In this document: positions 1 through 12,265 of the stretch, piece after piece
Numbering within the stretch: the first letter of the stretch is position 1
Layout: every line of letters starts with the position of its first letter
Assembly (NCBI GenBank): GCA_030068075.1
Contig: CM057829.1
Location: forward strand, 88,775,889-88,839,888
DNA: 64,000 bases
Origin: Paguma larvata
Taxonomy: Eukaryota; Chordata; Mammalia; Carnivora; Viverridae
Direction: 5' to 3'
Position numbers and translations under genes: made by a program
The notes under the pieces: model-generated
Seen by the model: the letters and a program-made list of their open reading frames with translations, nothing else
The model's database searches: none
Told to the model about the DNA's origin: nothing

Positions 1-226
1 AGCTCCATTTCTCCCTCCCTCTCTTGCCCCTCTCTCCCTTTCTCTTCCTGACTAACCTTTTGAGTACTTTGCCGTGTTATCCCTTTTCAATTTGGCCTGC
101 TTTCCTTATTATGCCTTCCTTATGTCTCTATGGATTGCGGCATATAGTCTCTAAATAGGAACTTAAAAATCAGCCCAGAAAGAATTGTTTGATAGAGTTT
201 GATAGAACTACTACTGGAAAGATCCA

Positions 227-284
227 GGGCTGGGGGTGGGGGTAGGGAATGGGGTGGGGTGGGGGTGAGGGTGGGAGGGAAGGG
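227..284 (+). repeat. G-rich tract, G-quadruplex candidate
   Basis: At least eight runs of three or more G, separated by one to four bases, lie within under 60 bases on the plus strand. This fits the usual G-quadruplex pattern. Function is unknown. Confidence 0.7.
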
Positions 285-733
285 AATGATTTAATGCCTT
301 GCAGAAAAATCGTTCTTCTCTACAAGCAGAAAGTATAACCCATTAGCATTCCAAACAGGCTGTTCAAAGCTTTCAAATGGCAAGGCTGAGCTGGTCTTGT
401 CCTCTCCCCAAACACACACATCCCAAGGGTGCCCCCGACCTGGAGCCTCCACACACTCGGCTGGCACAGCATCTGGGATTTTATCACCACTGCGGAGAGC
501 GAGTCTGGACAGACCCACTGCTGGTAACTCCAGATTTTTTTCGTGACTGAATGGCTTGATATGCATTAACTCGCATGGTATTCTTTGTAGTTGTTTTTTG
601 CAGATATTTGCTCTTTCGACACGTTTGTGTTACAAAGAGGAACATATGGCCCCCAAAAAATCTATTTCTGTATGTATACGCTCCAGAGTTTTCAGATCTT
701 TTTGTTTCTAATTTAACTTTACAAAAAAACATC

Positions 734-754
734 TTTTTTTTTTTTTTTTTTTTT
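734..754. repeat. T homopolymer (21 bases)
   Basis: An uninterrupted T run. It could be the tail of an antisense retroelement, but no element body is recognised to its right. Confidence 0.85.
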
Positions 755-1454
755 ACGCTTTAAAGGTGTTTGTTTGTTTTTTCTGCAAGGACCACATACA
801 ATCATACTTAAAATTCCTTAAGGTCGACAGAGTTTGAGTGTATACATTTTACTTAGGAGATAAATAATGATCTTCAGGAGGCTTAACAAACAAGTACAAA
901 GAATGGGTTCTCATGGAGCAAAAATGCAGAGCGCTACACAGAGCCGTCTCGCCCCCCGTCAGGCATTTCTCTGGCCCCCACCACCCAGACTCACGCAGAC
1001 TACTTCCATCAGCGTGATGGAATTGCCAGAACCTTGGCAATTGGGATTCAGGGGCTATACTCTCTTGACAGCTGGAGTGCAGAGGATAACATGAGAGATG
1101 TAGAATTAATAGGAATGAAGAATAACTCTGCGAAATTGAAAACAGAAAAGTGGGTAGATTCTATTGTGTCATGTCTTGGTTGAGGTATCCTGGCCCAGGT
1201 CGGGTAAAACTATAAAGTTGATGCCTATGTATTTACATTGTTATAAGTGCTGAAATAAGTACCAATGACCTAAGGACAGATTTTCATCTATAAAATTATA
1301 GTTACTTGTAGCTACTTATCACAATATTTTTTATGATGGTTGGGCAAAAAACTTATTTGAAGCTCACTTCACCCCATAATTTACCCTATAATGCAAAAAA
1401 ATTATAATAAATGCTATGTTTCCTAGACAATATCAATATTAAGTGGTTAAATAC

Positions 1455-1600
1455 ATGAGCCTCAAGATCATTCTATGCCCCTTTCAATCCTGGTTTTATC
1501 GCTTGTGACCTTGGCCTAGTAACTTATCCTCTCTGAGCTTCAGTCCTTGCATTTAGTTAATATTGAATAGGTGTTAGCTACTTTTATTATTTTAAGTCAT
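1455..1600 (+). repeat. MIR SINE fragment
   Basis: Shows the diverged MIR core order: a 'cctggttttatcgcttgtgac' type segment, then 'cttggcctagtaacttatcc', then 'ctctgagcttcagtcc'. MIR is an ancient tRNA-derived SINE shared by mammals. Boundaries are approximate. Confidence 0.7.
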
Positions 1601-1619
1601 TTCTGAGCTGGTAAAGAAG

Positions 1620-2035
1620 CATTTATACCAGCTGTTTTTGTCAGGGTAAGCAATGTTAGCTGGTATAACAAACAACTCCAAAATTTCAGTGAGCTTAACA
1701 CAATGAAAGTGTTTTTCATTCATGTCACAGGACAAGCTGTGGGGGTAATTCTGCTCACCAGTGTGGGACCCAGAGTCTTCCTATCTGATAACTTCTCCAT
1801 AGTCTATGGCCTCAGAGTCCATCACTGTATCCTCTCCATCTAACCTGCAGAAAGAGAGCTCAGGTAAGTGCAGGAGATTTAGAGTCCAGGCTTAGAAGTA
1901 GCCCATGTGGCTTCCACTTTTTATTGACCATGTGGCCCCACTTAGATGCAAAGAGGCTAGAACATGTAGCATAGCAGCATGCTCAGAGGAAAGGAGAACG
2001 TGGTTCTGCAGAAACAAGGTGTCCTTATTCTTACT
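1620..2035 (+). repeat. Ancient interspersed repeat, family not assigned
   Basis: Phrases such as 'tgttagctggtataacaaac' followed by 'cagtgagcttaacacaatga' and 'ttcattcatgtcacagg' resemble an old repeat common in mammalian genomes, but I cannot name the family. The 93-residue open frame that begins inside it at 1905 has no recognisable protein and runs into AT repeats. Confidence 0.45.
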
Positions 2036-2102
2036 AGTCATCCTTGATACAAAGGGAATTTATAAGAGTTACTCAAGATGTAGAAATGAAAAAGAAAGCA
2101 AT

Positions 2103-2275
2103 TCTTTTATACTCTATCAAAATAATACCATTAGTATATATTTATATAGTAATGTATATTTATATATAAATATATTAAACATATAATAAATATATAGTAA
2201 TATATAATAAATATATATGTGTTAAATGGCAATTTATATATAATATATATTTATATGTAATATTTATATAGTAAT
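2103..2275. repeat. AT-rich low-complexity (TATA-type) tract
   Basis: Alternating TATATA and ATAAATATA words with few other bases. It is partly self-complementary. Confidence 0.8.
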
Positions 2276-2340
2276 ACCCTTACTATGGTACAGCTCAGTC
2301 CATAGTAGGTGTTCAATAAATATTAGCTATTTCATTAATT
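2276..2340 (+). repeat. MIR or L2 3' tail fragment
   Basis: Contains 'catagtaggtgttcaataaa', the hallmark 3' end shared by MIR and L2 elements. Confidence 0.6.
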
Positions 2341-2896
2341 ATTGTATACGAATTTACAAATCATGGGCACGTGTGCCAAATACTCTGTGTGAAACTCTAA
2401 AATATTCTTTCCACAGGTCTTTCAAAACTAGTGTATATATTTCACATTCTCCCTTTATTGGACTCAGAGGAAAACAGAATATTCTTCACAGTAGGAAGAT
2501 AAGACCAAAGTTCCAGAACAATATTAAATTCTGTATCTTCTAATAGTCCTACTACTTATTTATCCTAGACCTGATCTCTGCTTCTCTTAGTTATTTTGTT
2601 GAGAGTATAGAGAATGGAAAAGGGTGATGGTGTAAAGGTGTTTTATGAAACCTGATAATGTTACTGTGTTATCGGTTAAGAACATGATCTTCACAATTTA
2701 TCTATCTCATAGCACTCATTCGAGAAAGATCTAGAATTTCACCTTTTTTGCAGAAGGTCCTCAGAATTAATTAAATTGAGAGTATCAGTTTAAAGAGAAA
2801 TAAGTTTATACCAACTAACCTTCACAAAACGTAAACCTAGAAATAGAAAGAAAATATTATGTGATTTAAATCTAAAGATGACTTGTGTCTGTCAGG
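2341..2896. other. Unique intergenic sequence
   Basis: AT-rich sequence with no gene, RNA or repeat recognised. Confidence 0.5.
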
Positions 2897-2897
2897 C

Positions 2898-2978
2898 CAT
2901 GAGCACTGGGTGTTGTATGGAAACCAATTTGACAATAAGTTATTATTTAAAATAATTAATTAATTAATTAATTAAAAA
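2898..2978 (+). mobile_element. Very short L1 3' tail
   Basis: Only the last part of a carnivore L1 3' UTR is present. It starts at ATGAGCACTGGGTGTTGTAT, runs through the terminal CAATTTGACAATAA motif, and ends in a run of TTAATTAA-like words and A bases. The element is strongly 5' truncated. No clear target-site duplication is seen. Confidence 0.85.
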
Positions 2979-3274
2979 AGAAATATACTAGCAAATTATT
3001 TCTTCCCTGGTGATACCTTATAAGAGTTAACTCAGAAATGTCAGAAATTATGTTTATTTTACAGAGGCCACAGTTATCAATGGGGGAAACTTTTCACTCC
3101 AAAAAAGAACATAAATTGGTTCTTGTAGAAAATTTTACTTTTTGAGTCTAGGAGAATTTGTTTCGATCATTTTCCAACAAGAAGAATAAACTACCTATAG
3201 AATGTTGACAACATGGTGTCGTGAAATAAAATTGAATTAAGCTTTCTAATACCTTATGATAAGAAAATACCAGC

Positions 3275-3450
3275 TAACACATCCTGAGTACTTACTACAA
3301 TGACAGATAGAGTTCTGGATCCTTTGAGGTAGGCTCTATTATGGTCTTCATTTTACAGTTGGGAAAATGGAGACCGGGGGAAGTTAAGCATACTGTTTTA
3401 AGATCATGGTGCTAATTTGGAACAAAGCTAGAATTTGCATAGGGAACCTT
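3275..3450 (-). repeat. MIR SINE fragment
   Basis: Shows the reverse-strand MIR order: 'gagtacttactacaatgaca', then 'gaggtaggctctattatgg', then 'cattttacagttgggaaaat', then 'gaagttaagcat'. Confidence 0.75.
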
Positions 3451-3599
3451 GCTCCAGGGTCCAAGTTGTCAACTGTTACCAGTCCTAAACAACTAAGGGA
3501 GGCAGAATTCTCTGAAACTGAGAGTCAGTGCAATGTGTTACATATTTCTCATGCCATTTCTGTGTTGAAAGATTACCCCTTGGCACTCTAAGCCAATAA

Positions 3600-6258
3600 T
3601 TGGTCCCTACTCCTGAAGAAAGGAAAAAGAGTTATGAGACTAAGCTACTTATTTACTAGTTATTTTCTGCCCCCTCTCCTCACCAGAAAACCTCCCTCCG
3701 AAAGTGACTACTAGCTCAGAGCATCAAATTGAATACTGTGGAAAGTTGAGGAGGGAAAAGAGAAACTAAGAACCCAGTGGTGTAATCTCCTAAACTGGGA
3801 TAGGGCAGGAGAGGATAACAGTCCCGAAGGCTCGTCAGAAGTTTGTGTTCACATCCCTCTTGAAAACAGCATCTCCTCTCCCAGATCCCTGATCCTACTT
3901 TCCGTGGAGGAGTTGGCTTTGAAGTGAAGTCGCAGAGCAAGTGCTCAAGAGCAAGAGCCCCACAAAGCCAGCTTCCCAGAGAGGGTGGGGAGGGGGGGAG
4001 GGGGCGGCTGCTTCGTGGAGGATACTCTCCCTCCTCCCCACTACTGACACCACCACCACCACCCTCCCCCTACCAAGCGTAAAAAAGCTCAAGCTTACAG
4101 GCAAGCCACGGATGCATATTCTCCAACTCTTGTAGTATTGGATAAATGGATAACGAATGGATTGCAAAAGAGGATATTCAAACGTTCTTGGTCCTTTTTG
4201 CTTTTCTCAGTTGGTGCTTGCCATGAAAAGAGTGAAAAGCTTGTTCCTTTTTATTTTTTGCACATTGAAGGGTATTAACCTTTTATGGAGAGGAGACGGA
4301 TTGGTCTTTTTGAAGTGCTTGCTTTGCTATTACAGCTCAAAGAAAGAAATCAGTTCCGCATTAAGCCGAGTCTCTCATAGTAGCCCGGGAGGTCAGACGG
4401 ACATCATGTTTCCACTTTCTGAACTTAAGACACACAGCTAAGAGAAAGTCCTGGGATATCTCGGGTCTGCTCAGAGTCACTTGCAAATTAGTAGCTATAA
4501 TTGGATCAAAACTAGCCAGCTGTTGTTTGTTGCTAAATGGGTGCAGCAAGAAGAAGCCCTCTTGCCCCCAGCGGGAAAAATGCCTCAGTCAGACGCAGAT
4601 TAGACAAGAGACAGTGTCTATAGCTTTTACTCAAACTTTCCAAATTGTTGCGCAATGAGAAGACTTGGAAAACCACTTGAGAAATGCACCCAGACGCTCA
4701 GAGTGAACGAGCAAAGCGCTATCCTCCATCGGTCTTCTCCATCACCACGGAAGGAGGAAGCTAAGCGGGTTCCCTGCTTCAGCTGCGCAGATTAAGTCCA
4801 CAAAGAGATGCAGGTTCTTCCTGTTCTCTCTCCCACTCCCCTTCTCTCCCTCAAAACTCTCTGGCCACCCACCTCACCCTCCCAATTTGATCTTCTCATC
4901 ATAGCGGCCTCACAGCCAGTGTTTGTTCCCGGGTGCCCAGCTGCTGTGAGAGTGTAGTTTTTCCCAGTGCACTCAAGGGGCACAGGCACACCCCCCTGAC
5001 ACATGTCCTCAGCTTTATCCACAACCCAGCTACAGTAGCTCATCTCATTGCCAAATGAAAAGTCTGGGAAGTGACCTAGAGTAAGTCATTTAAAACTCTC
5101 TGAGCTCCAGCATCCCCATCTATCAAATGAAGATAATAAGGTATAGGGGGAAAGCAGTCATGAAAATCCATGACAGGTTTCTGGGCTTGTTGTGGTTCCT
5201 CTTCCTTTCGTCTGTCACATGGTAATCCACTTCACGCTCTGAGCACAGTAGAGTCCTGCTTACAGGCTGGGACAGTTATCCAACCAGAAGCGTTCAGAGC
5301 TATGAAGGACACCCCACCGAATCGCTCATATTTATAAGAACTTAAATGTTCATTTGCTGTTACATTTCTTAAAGCGTTTAATTTCTGCAATAGGGGAGTA
5401 AATAACATGAAGATAAAAAATGGGTTGATGACGTCATTACCCCAAACTTCATCCCCTCAAAGGGTTTTGTTCATTGTTGACATCCTGACCAAAGAACAAT
5501 ATGTCCTTTAGAAGAGGAAGAGACCTTGATAAGTGACCCACTGCCGTTTCCCCACCTTTTCTTCATGATGGCTCCCTGTCCATCTTTGGTAGGAGGCTAC
5601 CTCTGGGACCCCGAGCAAAATCCTATCATTAGAGGTAGAAAACAGTAAATTTCTGTTTCCACTCTAGGCATCGCAACAGCATATTTTATAGTGAGCTGCA
5701 GATGCTAAATTATTTGAATCTTCGTTCAGATGTTCCTAATTTACATTGTCTGTGGCAAATAAAAAGATAAGTACAATCCATATTGCAAATGCATCATGCT
5801 ATGATAAATCTGTAGCCTTCTTTCTCTGGGTCTTCTCCACCTCGTGGAATTTATATTGCAGTCATAATAATGTCAGATCTACACTATGAATATCTTCCTG
5901 CTAATTATGCCTAGTTTTTAAAACAGTGCCCATTTATGAAGACAGTATTATGGCATTCTTGATTATACCCTAAATAATTCTGTAAACATAAAACATGCTG
6001 AATAATATTGGAATTCCACTAAAGAACTACAATAAAAATAAAACTATCACATACATTCCAACATTGTTTTCTTTTTATGAAGAATGCTTTTGATGAGATG
6101 CAATGTCCTTTAAAACTCCTGAACTAAAAATATCCATAAATATTAATTCTGACTTCAGTTTAATCCTGGAAATATAAATTATTATCAAAGAATCAAAATA
6201 TCAAAATATCAAAATAATCGTGATCACAATAATCATGGTACTAATCATAATAAGTAAT
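3600..6258. other. Intergenic sequence, mostly unique
   Basis: No gene recognised. A G-run tract lies near 3985-4012, next to ACC repeats at about 4049-4066. A weak MIR-like fragment may lie at about 5080-5145 ('tctgagctccagcatcccca' then 'atcaaatgaagataataagg'). The rest is unique AT-rich sequence. Confidence 0.5.
3985..4012 (+). repeat. G-rich tract, G-quadruplex candidate
   Basis: Four or more G runs of three to seven bases in under 30 bases. Confidence 0.6.
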
Positions 6259-6259
6259 A

Positions 6260-6475
6260 TTGATTGAGTACTCAGCTAATTATGCCCTAGGTACCCATGC
6301 TTCCATGCTTTGAAGACATTACTTTTTAATCCTTTAATCAATCCTTTCAAGGAGGGGCTCTTCTTTTCCCCCATTTCTGAGGATACTGAAACTTGGAGAG
6401 ATCTAGTGCTTTGCTCAAGGTCACATGGCTGGTGTGATAGAGTGTGAGTAGCAAGACTTGGCTTTGAGGTCTATT
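6260..6475 (-). repeat. MIR SINE fragment
   Basis: Reverse-strand MIR core: 'gagtactcagctaattatgc', then 'cccccatttctgaggatact', then 'gctttgctcaaggtcacatg', then 'agtagcaagacttgg'. Boundaries are approximate. Confidence 0.75.
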
Positions 6476-6479
6476 TAAA

Positions 6480-8844
6480 CTGCTTGTTTTTATGAGTCCT
6501 CAGATTCCAAGGAAGAGCAGAGATGGTGGACAATTTCTCCAGCTAGGCTTTCAGCCTGTCTCATCCACTTTTTTTTTTTCTTTTTCATGCACGTGAAAGA
6601 CCCAAAAGGCCAGCTTATGCTGTTGGGTGTTGTAGACAGAGTCTCAGTGGCTACAGTATCAATGTAATGTAAATGTCCAGGAATCAGGCTCTGATTCGAG
6701 ATCAGATGTGTTGGTATACAGGACACAACTGGATGACCTACACGACTGCTTGTCGTTTTCCTCCTCATGCTCCTGACAACCCACCCAACCTGGTCTTACT
6801 TCACATCTTGTCACTGAGTTCACAGCCTCTCCACTGGACGAGTTTCTCAGAACACTGACAGCAACAACAGGGTCCCCCCACCACCGCCTCTTCAATGTGT
6901 TCTTACAAAACCAAGGCAAGGAAGAGGAGGTTCTTCTGACACTTTAAGTTTTTGATTCAATTTCTAAAGCTTAATTTATATCCATCTTAAGGATATAGGT
7001 TATTGTCCAAGGTTATTGGCTTGGACAATATATAGGCTTCCAAGGTTATTGTCCTGAAGAGCGTGTCCAGACCAGCAGCCTCTAACAAAGTCTGGGGGCG
7101 GAGAAGGGGGTTGTCACCCTGTGTCCATGATGGTCACCGGTACCTATGAGATGCAGGTAAATCTGGAACAGTGTCATGGTTTGATGGGAAAGTGGAGAGC
7201 AGCTTCTGAGTACTTGGAATTAAAAGTGCTCAATCTCATTCAAATGAACAATCCTAAAGATAGTGAACAATATTAATAATTAAGATATACATGTGCTAGT
7301 GACGCTAAAACGTAATTTACTCTCTTTGACATTACAAAACAAGACAATCCAAATTTCCCTACAATTTAACTTTTAAAATCTAATGCAATAAAAACCTGAA
7401 AGGCTAATAACTTCATTAAAAGCTACATTTATCCCACAAAATTATCTCAAATCTTAGTGTAATTAAGCGAACTGGCAACTTCTACATAAGAGGATTTGAA
7501 GTTGCATGAATAGCCTCTGTGCTACTCCACACTCCAGGACATCGCCACAAATAAAATCTTACACTTAACAAAAATAAAATGATTCCATGTGCCTTGGGGA
7601 AAATTGGAAACATTAGCAGAGATCTGTGTAAATGAATTTTTTTCTGAACAATTATAACTTAGTAAATAGGACTTGGTCTGAAATGAATATTGCAAGATTC
7701 GGGGGACACTAATTTCTCTTAATACTAAAAAGGTTTATATGCTTTATATCCTTCGCAGATTTTTTTTTTCCAGGGGATAAATGAAAAAGAAAATCTAGTT
7801 CAATTCATTTCCTCCAATATAGCACACTAGGACTTCCTCATTTAAACCGCAGACAACGTCCTCTCTAGTTTCCTCCTCCCCTGAGCCTGAATAGAGGGAT
7901 ACTCTCTCAATGTATGCTCAGCCACCAGCTACCACAAGTCACTTAAGTAAACACGGAGGCACCTTGGTGAAAGCAATTGCATGGTCTGAATACCATCAAC
8001 TGACACTTCTATTCAGTGACCCTCTCAGGTCTCAGAAATGGTCTTTTCAAATTCCGGGTCTTGAGATATTGATTTCAATCAGCAGCTTTTCCTAAGAGCA
8101 TCATTTCAAAAATAGCCCTGTCACAATTTCTACTATCTCATCTCAGTTTCATCTGGGCTTTGTATTCCTATTTGAAACCATTCAGCGAGATGACACCAGA
8201 GGGCTTTACTGAGGCATTGATTCAACTTCATGCATAGGCAATAGAATTTATTCTTCTGTATATGAGAAAACATTAATATTTAAGTTTATAGAAGGAGCGT
8301 TCAGGTTTAAACAGGCCGTTTCCTTTTTTTCTCTCTCTCTTCTTGTAGAAATAAAGAGGCCAAATTAGACCACTCTCATTATAAAATTCTCAAGCTTGCT
8401 GCTAAGCTGGTGACTTAACAAATCAGCATCAACTCTGCCCTTTCAGAACGTATTTGAGATAAACTGGGGGGAAAACAGAAAAAAAAAAAAAAAGATGGGC
8501 GGAATGTGTGCCCACATGGAAGTAAAGCAGAAACATGAAATAATGAATTATAATTTCAATATAAATTTCTTACAGATGGGTCCCTGACCTCTATCCAACA
8601 TTAAGCTTTTCTCAAGTTGTAATTATAAGCTGCCCAAAAAGATGTGTTTAATGAGAGTAATCGAAAGAAGGTTGGCATGCATCATTTCACTTCGCAGTGA
8701 GAATGCGGAGGCTCAGGGTCACCCGTAATCATATCTGTTGAAAACCTCTTACGTTGCTCTGATAACTCTCCCGTGACAGATAAATTCAGGTTATTTTTCT
8801 ATTTCAAAGGGAAAAGGAAAAGAACTGATCTTAATTACTTTCTG
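6480..8844. other. Unique intergenic sequence
   Basis: No gene or young repeat recognised over about 2.4 kb. The part from about 7200 to 8500 is AT-rich, free of recognised repeats and rich in homeodomain-type ATTA words, so it is a possible conserved non-coding block. Conservation cannot be judged from one sequence. Confidence 0.45.
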
Positions 8845-9045
8845 TGTTCTAACCCTGTAATAAATATTTGATGTATGTTCTTTCATTTCATCTTTATATA
8901 GGCCTTCAGAGGAAGTAATATCACAGTTTACAAATGAAGAAACAGGCTGATATCAAGTGATCAGCTTACATCATTAGCAAGAGGCGGGATCAGGATTTGA
9001 ATCCAGTTCTTCAAAGCACAAATAGAGGCACAGTTTTAGTGTCGA
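8845..9045 (-). repeat. MIR SINE fragment
   Basis: Reverse-strand MIR features: 'tttacaaatgaagaaacagg', a diverged middle, then 'gcaagaggcgggatcaggat' followed by 'ttgaatccagt'. Confidence 0.75.
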
Positions 9046-9275
9046 CCACGGACCAGGTGTTAGGTGAGATCAGGGGCATTTACAGCTGAGCGGCATTCGG
9101 TTCCTGCCCTCAAAGAACCCATATTCAAATGTGGGCAAATATGAGAAATTGAGGGCAACTGCAAAGTTCCAAAGGTAAACATTAGCACACTGAATACAGA
9201 GTATATTAAAAGAATAATGTGAGTAGGTTTTGGCCAGGAATGCAGGATTTCTCAACATTAGAAAAGAATGTTTCA

Positions 9276-9495
9276 GGGGCGCCTGGATGGCTTAGTTGAT
9301 TAAGCGTCCGACTTCAGCTCAGGTCATGATCTCGCGGTCTGTGAGTTCGAGCCCCACGTCGGGCTCTGTGCTGAAAGCTCAGAGCCTGGAGCCTGCTTTG
9401 GATTCTGTGTCTCCCTCTCTCTCTGCCCTTCTCCTGCTCACACTCTGTCTCTATGTCTCAAAAATAAATAAACATTAAAAAAAATTAAAAAAAAA
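9276..9495 (+). mobile_element. CAN SINE (SINEC_Fc type)
   Basis: tRNA-Lys-like head with A- and B-box-like segments, then the 'gagcctggagcctgctttgg' body, a CT-rich stretch, AATAAATAAACATT and poly(A). It is flanked by an exact 14-base target-site duplication, AAAAGAATGTTTCA, at 9262-9275 and 9496-9509. The perfect duplication suggests a fairly recent insertion into the older L1. Confidence 0.95.
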
Positions 9496-9630
9496 AAAAG
9501 AATGTTTCAAATTAGGAAATTAAGAAAGAAACATATGATCATCTCAAATACCAAAATGGCATTTGATAAAACTGAGTATCTGTTATTGAGGTTTACAAAA
9601 TTAATATATAAATCAAAAGTAAATACATAT

Positions 9631-9849
9631 GGGGGCAGCTGAGTGGCTCAGTCAGTTAAGTGTCTAACTTCCACTCAGGTCATGATCTCACGGTTCGTGG
9701 GTTCAAGCCCCGCATCGGGTTCTGTGCTGACAGCTCGGAGCCTGGAGCCTGCTTTGAATTCTGTATCTCCCTCTCTCTGCTCCTCCCCCACGCATGCTCT
9801 GTCTCTCAAAAATGAATAAACATTTTCAAAATCTTAAAAATAAATAAAT
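9631..9849 (+). mobile_element. CAN SINE
   Basis: Full-length carnivore SINE with head, body, CT stretch and AATAAA tail. A near-perfect 10-base duplication (AAATACATAT left, AAATACAAAT right) flanks it. It interrupts the same old L1 as the SINE just upstream. Confidence 0.93.
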
Positions 9850-10614
9850 AAATACAAATATAGAAAAATAAAGATTCTTGTCAAAATCCAAAGGAATGAA
9901 CTAAAAACTATTGGAAGTACTAAGAGTTAAATATCATTAAAATATACAAAAATTGAGTACTTTCCTATACACTATCAATTCCAAATGAGAACAAAGTTAT
10001 ATAAAAAGATCCATGTGTTAGTGGGTCACAAAATTTTTCAGTAGCAAAGGATAGAGCCAAGAAATGCACAAGCCCTATTTGAAAGAAGACATGAAATTTT
10101 ATTAAAGGATAAAAATATAGTCTCATAACTCTTGGGCGAAGTCCACTTTTACAACATCTGTGGAGGGTAACTTGGTAGTATTTATCAAAATCGAAGATAC
10201 CTTTTGACCCAGCAATTTCACTTTTAAAAATCTACTGAAATTCAGTCACAGATGCAAAGAGATCTACTTGCAGAGATGTTTATTATATATGTATATAGCA
10301 TAAAAATAATAAATAAAAATTGGAAAGAAGTAGATCTCTATCAAAAAGAGAATAAATAAACCATGGCACATCCAAACTATAAAATATTATATGTCCATTA
10401 AAGAGACTAGAAGAGATATATAGAAACTGACATCGAAGGGCACCCATACATAATACATTGTTGAATGAAAAAAAAGGAGTTTGCAAAATTTTCTGTATTC
10501 TCTTTATTACTGTACACATTTCTGTATTATGTCAATTTTTAACTGTTGTTTTCACAATTCAAGAAATATCCTATAACTCACAGTATGTTCTATAAATATT
10601 GTAACAGAAATATG

Positions 10615-11125
10615 AACCAAGCACTGTGTGAGCCCAGAAAGGAAGTGTAAAAGTTTCCCAAAGGGGAGTCAGGCTTCAGGCATCACATGAGAACTCAGTG
10701 CCTGAAGGGTGAAGAGGAATTTTCCCAATAAAGATTGGCTATAAAGCGGTCCAGAGAACAGCCGTGCCAAGGCCTAGGGGGGCGAAAGTCGTGGCACATT
10801 CCAGAAAGAGGTAAAACTCAGTGCAGCAGAAACCTAGGATGTCTGGGGGGCCAGATGGAGAAAGGACTGAGGAGGTAGTTTGCGGCTCAGTTGGGAAGCA
10901 CCTAGTGTGACTGACTAAGGAATTTAAATTTCGTTCAGATGTAATAGGGACACAAAAGAGCCTTCTAGGCAGATGAATGATATATAATCTGTAGAAGATC
11001 CTGCCAACAGTGTGGGAGATACATTGTAGAGAACAGGAGGATGGAAACTGGAGGGAGAAGAAAGGGATTTTGGAAAGAGAGTAAGGAGGTCCCATTGTGC
11101 TGGTATCTCATACAATGACAGGGTA
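10615..11125 (-). repeat. L2 LINE fragment (likely)
   Basis: The plus strand reads like reverse-complement L2 sequence: 'gagaacagccgtgccaaggc' then 'gtggcacattccagaaagag'. It is diverged with frequent stops. The 118-residue minus-strand open frame here is part of this old repeat, not a gene. Confidence 0.5.
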
Positions 11126-11526
11126 AGATCTGAGAAAAGTGTTTTTAAAAATAGATCTGTGTCATGTAATATGTAATGTCCATCAGAAATACAGAAAGAG
11201 ACCTAGTGACAAATCAGGGGAAAAAGCAGCTTGGCAGGGGTGGGAAGATGTGGGGACACAGAGGTGCTCATACTCACCCTGAGCCAGGAACTGATACCAC
11301 ATGTCACAAGTATGTCATCTCCTTTAGCTTACAAGTCATAGGAAAAAAATCATTACATGGATGAGGCTGTTCCAGTCTCAAAAGCACAAGGTCGAAAGCA
11401 AGTTGCAAATCCCCTCGGCCCAAAGAAAAGAGAGAAAACATGAAGCAACTCTAACAATGTTTACAGGATCCAGAGTATTAAGTTGGGTAGCACGAGCCAC
11501 AGGAAGTTTAATAATACAGACTGTGG
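11126..11526. other. Intergenic sequence
   Basis: No gene or repeat recognised. Confidence 0.5.
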
Positions 11527-11527
11527 A

Positions 11528-11770
11528 GGGGCCCCAGGATGGCTCAGTAGGTGAAGCCTCTGACCCTTGCTTTCCGCTCAGGTCACGGTCTCACGGTTCC
11601 TGCGTTGGAGCCCAGGATGGGGCTCTGCGCCAACAGCGTGGACCTTGCTTGGGATTCTCTCCCTCCCTCTCTCTCTGCCCCTCCCCAACTTGCATGTGCG
11701 CGTGCACACATGCACTCTCCAAATAAATAAATAAATAGATAAGTAAATAAATAAATAAATAAATAAAATA
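11528..11770 (+). mobile_element. CAN SINE, diverged head
   Basis: Carnivore SINE with an altered head (GGGGCCCCAGGATGGCTCAG), CT-rich middle, and a long (AAAT)n tail at about 11719-11768. An imperfect flanking duplication is likely (near 'acagactgtgga' and 'taatactgtaga'). Confidence 0.9.
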
Positions 11771-11834
11771 ACAGTAATACTGTAGAATAAAATGAAATAA
11801 CTGGAAATACATCATCATCATCTCCAAGGAAGCA

Positions 11835-12265
11835 TTTATTCATTCTTCTGAGACATACTCATCATATTTCTATGATGCATGGGACACAGTTCTGGGGCCT
11901 GGGGCTGGAGCTAAGTAACACAAGGATGGGGAACAGTGCCTGCACTGAGGAGCTTTGCTACTGATGAAAGAGCCCAGACAAGCACCAGAGAGTGTGAGGG
12001 GGTAACTGCCACGTTGGCTAAGAACATCAACATGGGAGTTCAGAATAAAGAGAGTCCTGAGGTGGGAGGGGGATTGCGCAGAGGGTCAATGCAGGGAGGC
12101 CCCGGGAGGCCGGCTTCCGTGGAGCTGGGGCACGAAGAGAAGTGGAGGAGTGAGAGGGCTCTGGGATCCTCCCTCACCACCGCCCCAACCGTGAACCTCT
12201 TCTGCATGTGTTTCATCCATATTGCCAGTGGCTGGCTGAATGTCACAGGCGAGGCACATGCTAAG
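11835..12265 (-). repeat. L2 LINE fragment (likely)
   Basis: Starts with the reverse-complement L2 end style, 'gatgcatgggacacagttct' then 'ggggcctggggctgga'. It is followed by 'ggggaacagtgcctgcactg' and 'aggagctttgctactgatga'. Boundaries are approximate. Confidence 0.5.

Larger units (their letters stand above)
1..1454. other. Intergenic sequence, no gene seen
   Basis: No exon-like or retrocopy sequence is recognised on either strand. The stretch holds a G-rich tract near 230-284 and a T-homopolymer at 734-754. Short open frames here have no recognisable protein. By position this is sequence 3' of SIM1; in other mammals the next gene in this direction is MCHR2 (family knowledge, not visible here). 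Confidence 0.6.
9190..10610 (+). mobile_element. Old L1 fragment (ORF2 end to 3' UTR), split by two SINEs
   Basis: Diverged L1 sequence continues across two later SINE insertions. ORF2-like text includes 'gatcatctcaaataccaaaa' with 'tggcatttgataaaactgag', and later 'gacccagcaatttcac'. Further on 'ataaaccatggcacatccaa' and 'aaaatattatatgtccatta' match the usual L1 3' ORF2 region. There is no intact reading frame, so this is a dead element. Confidence 0.7.

Noticed and set aside
9276..9350. tRNA gene-like A and B boxes in the SINE heads
   Set aside because: They belong to tRNA-Lys-derived SINEs with body, CT stretch and A tail. No cloverleaf-competent stand-alone tRNA was found.
10739..11115. 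118- and 63-residue minus-strand open frames
   Set aside because: They sit in diverged L2-like sequence with no recognisable domain.
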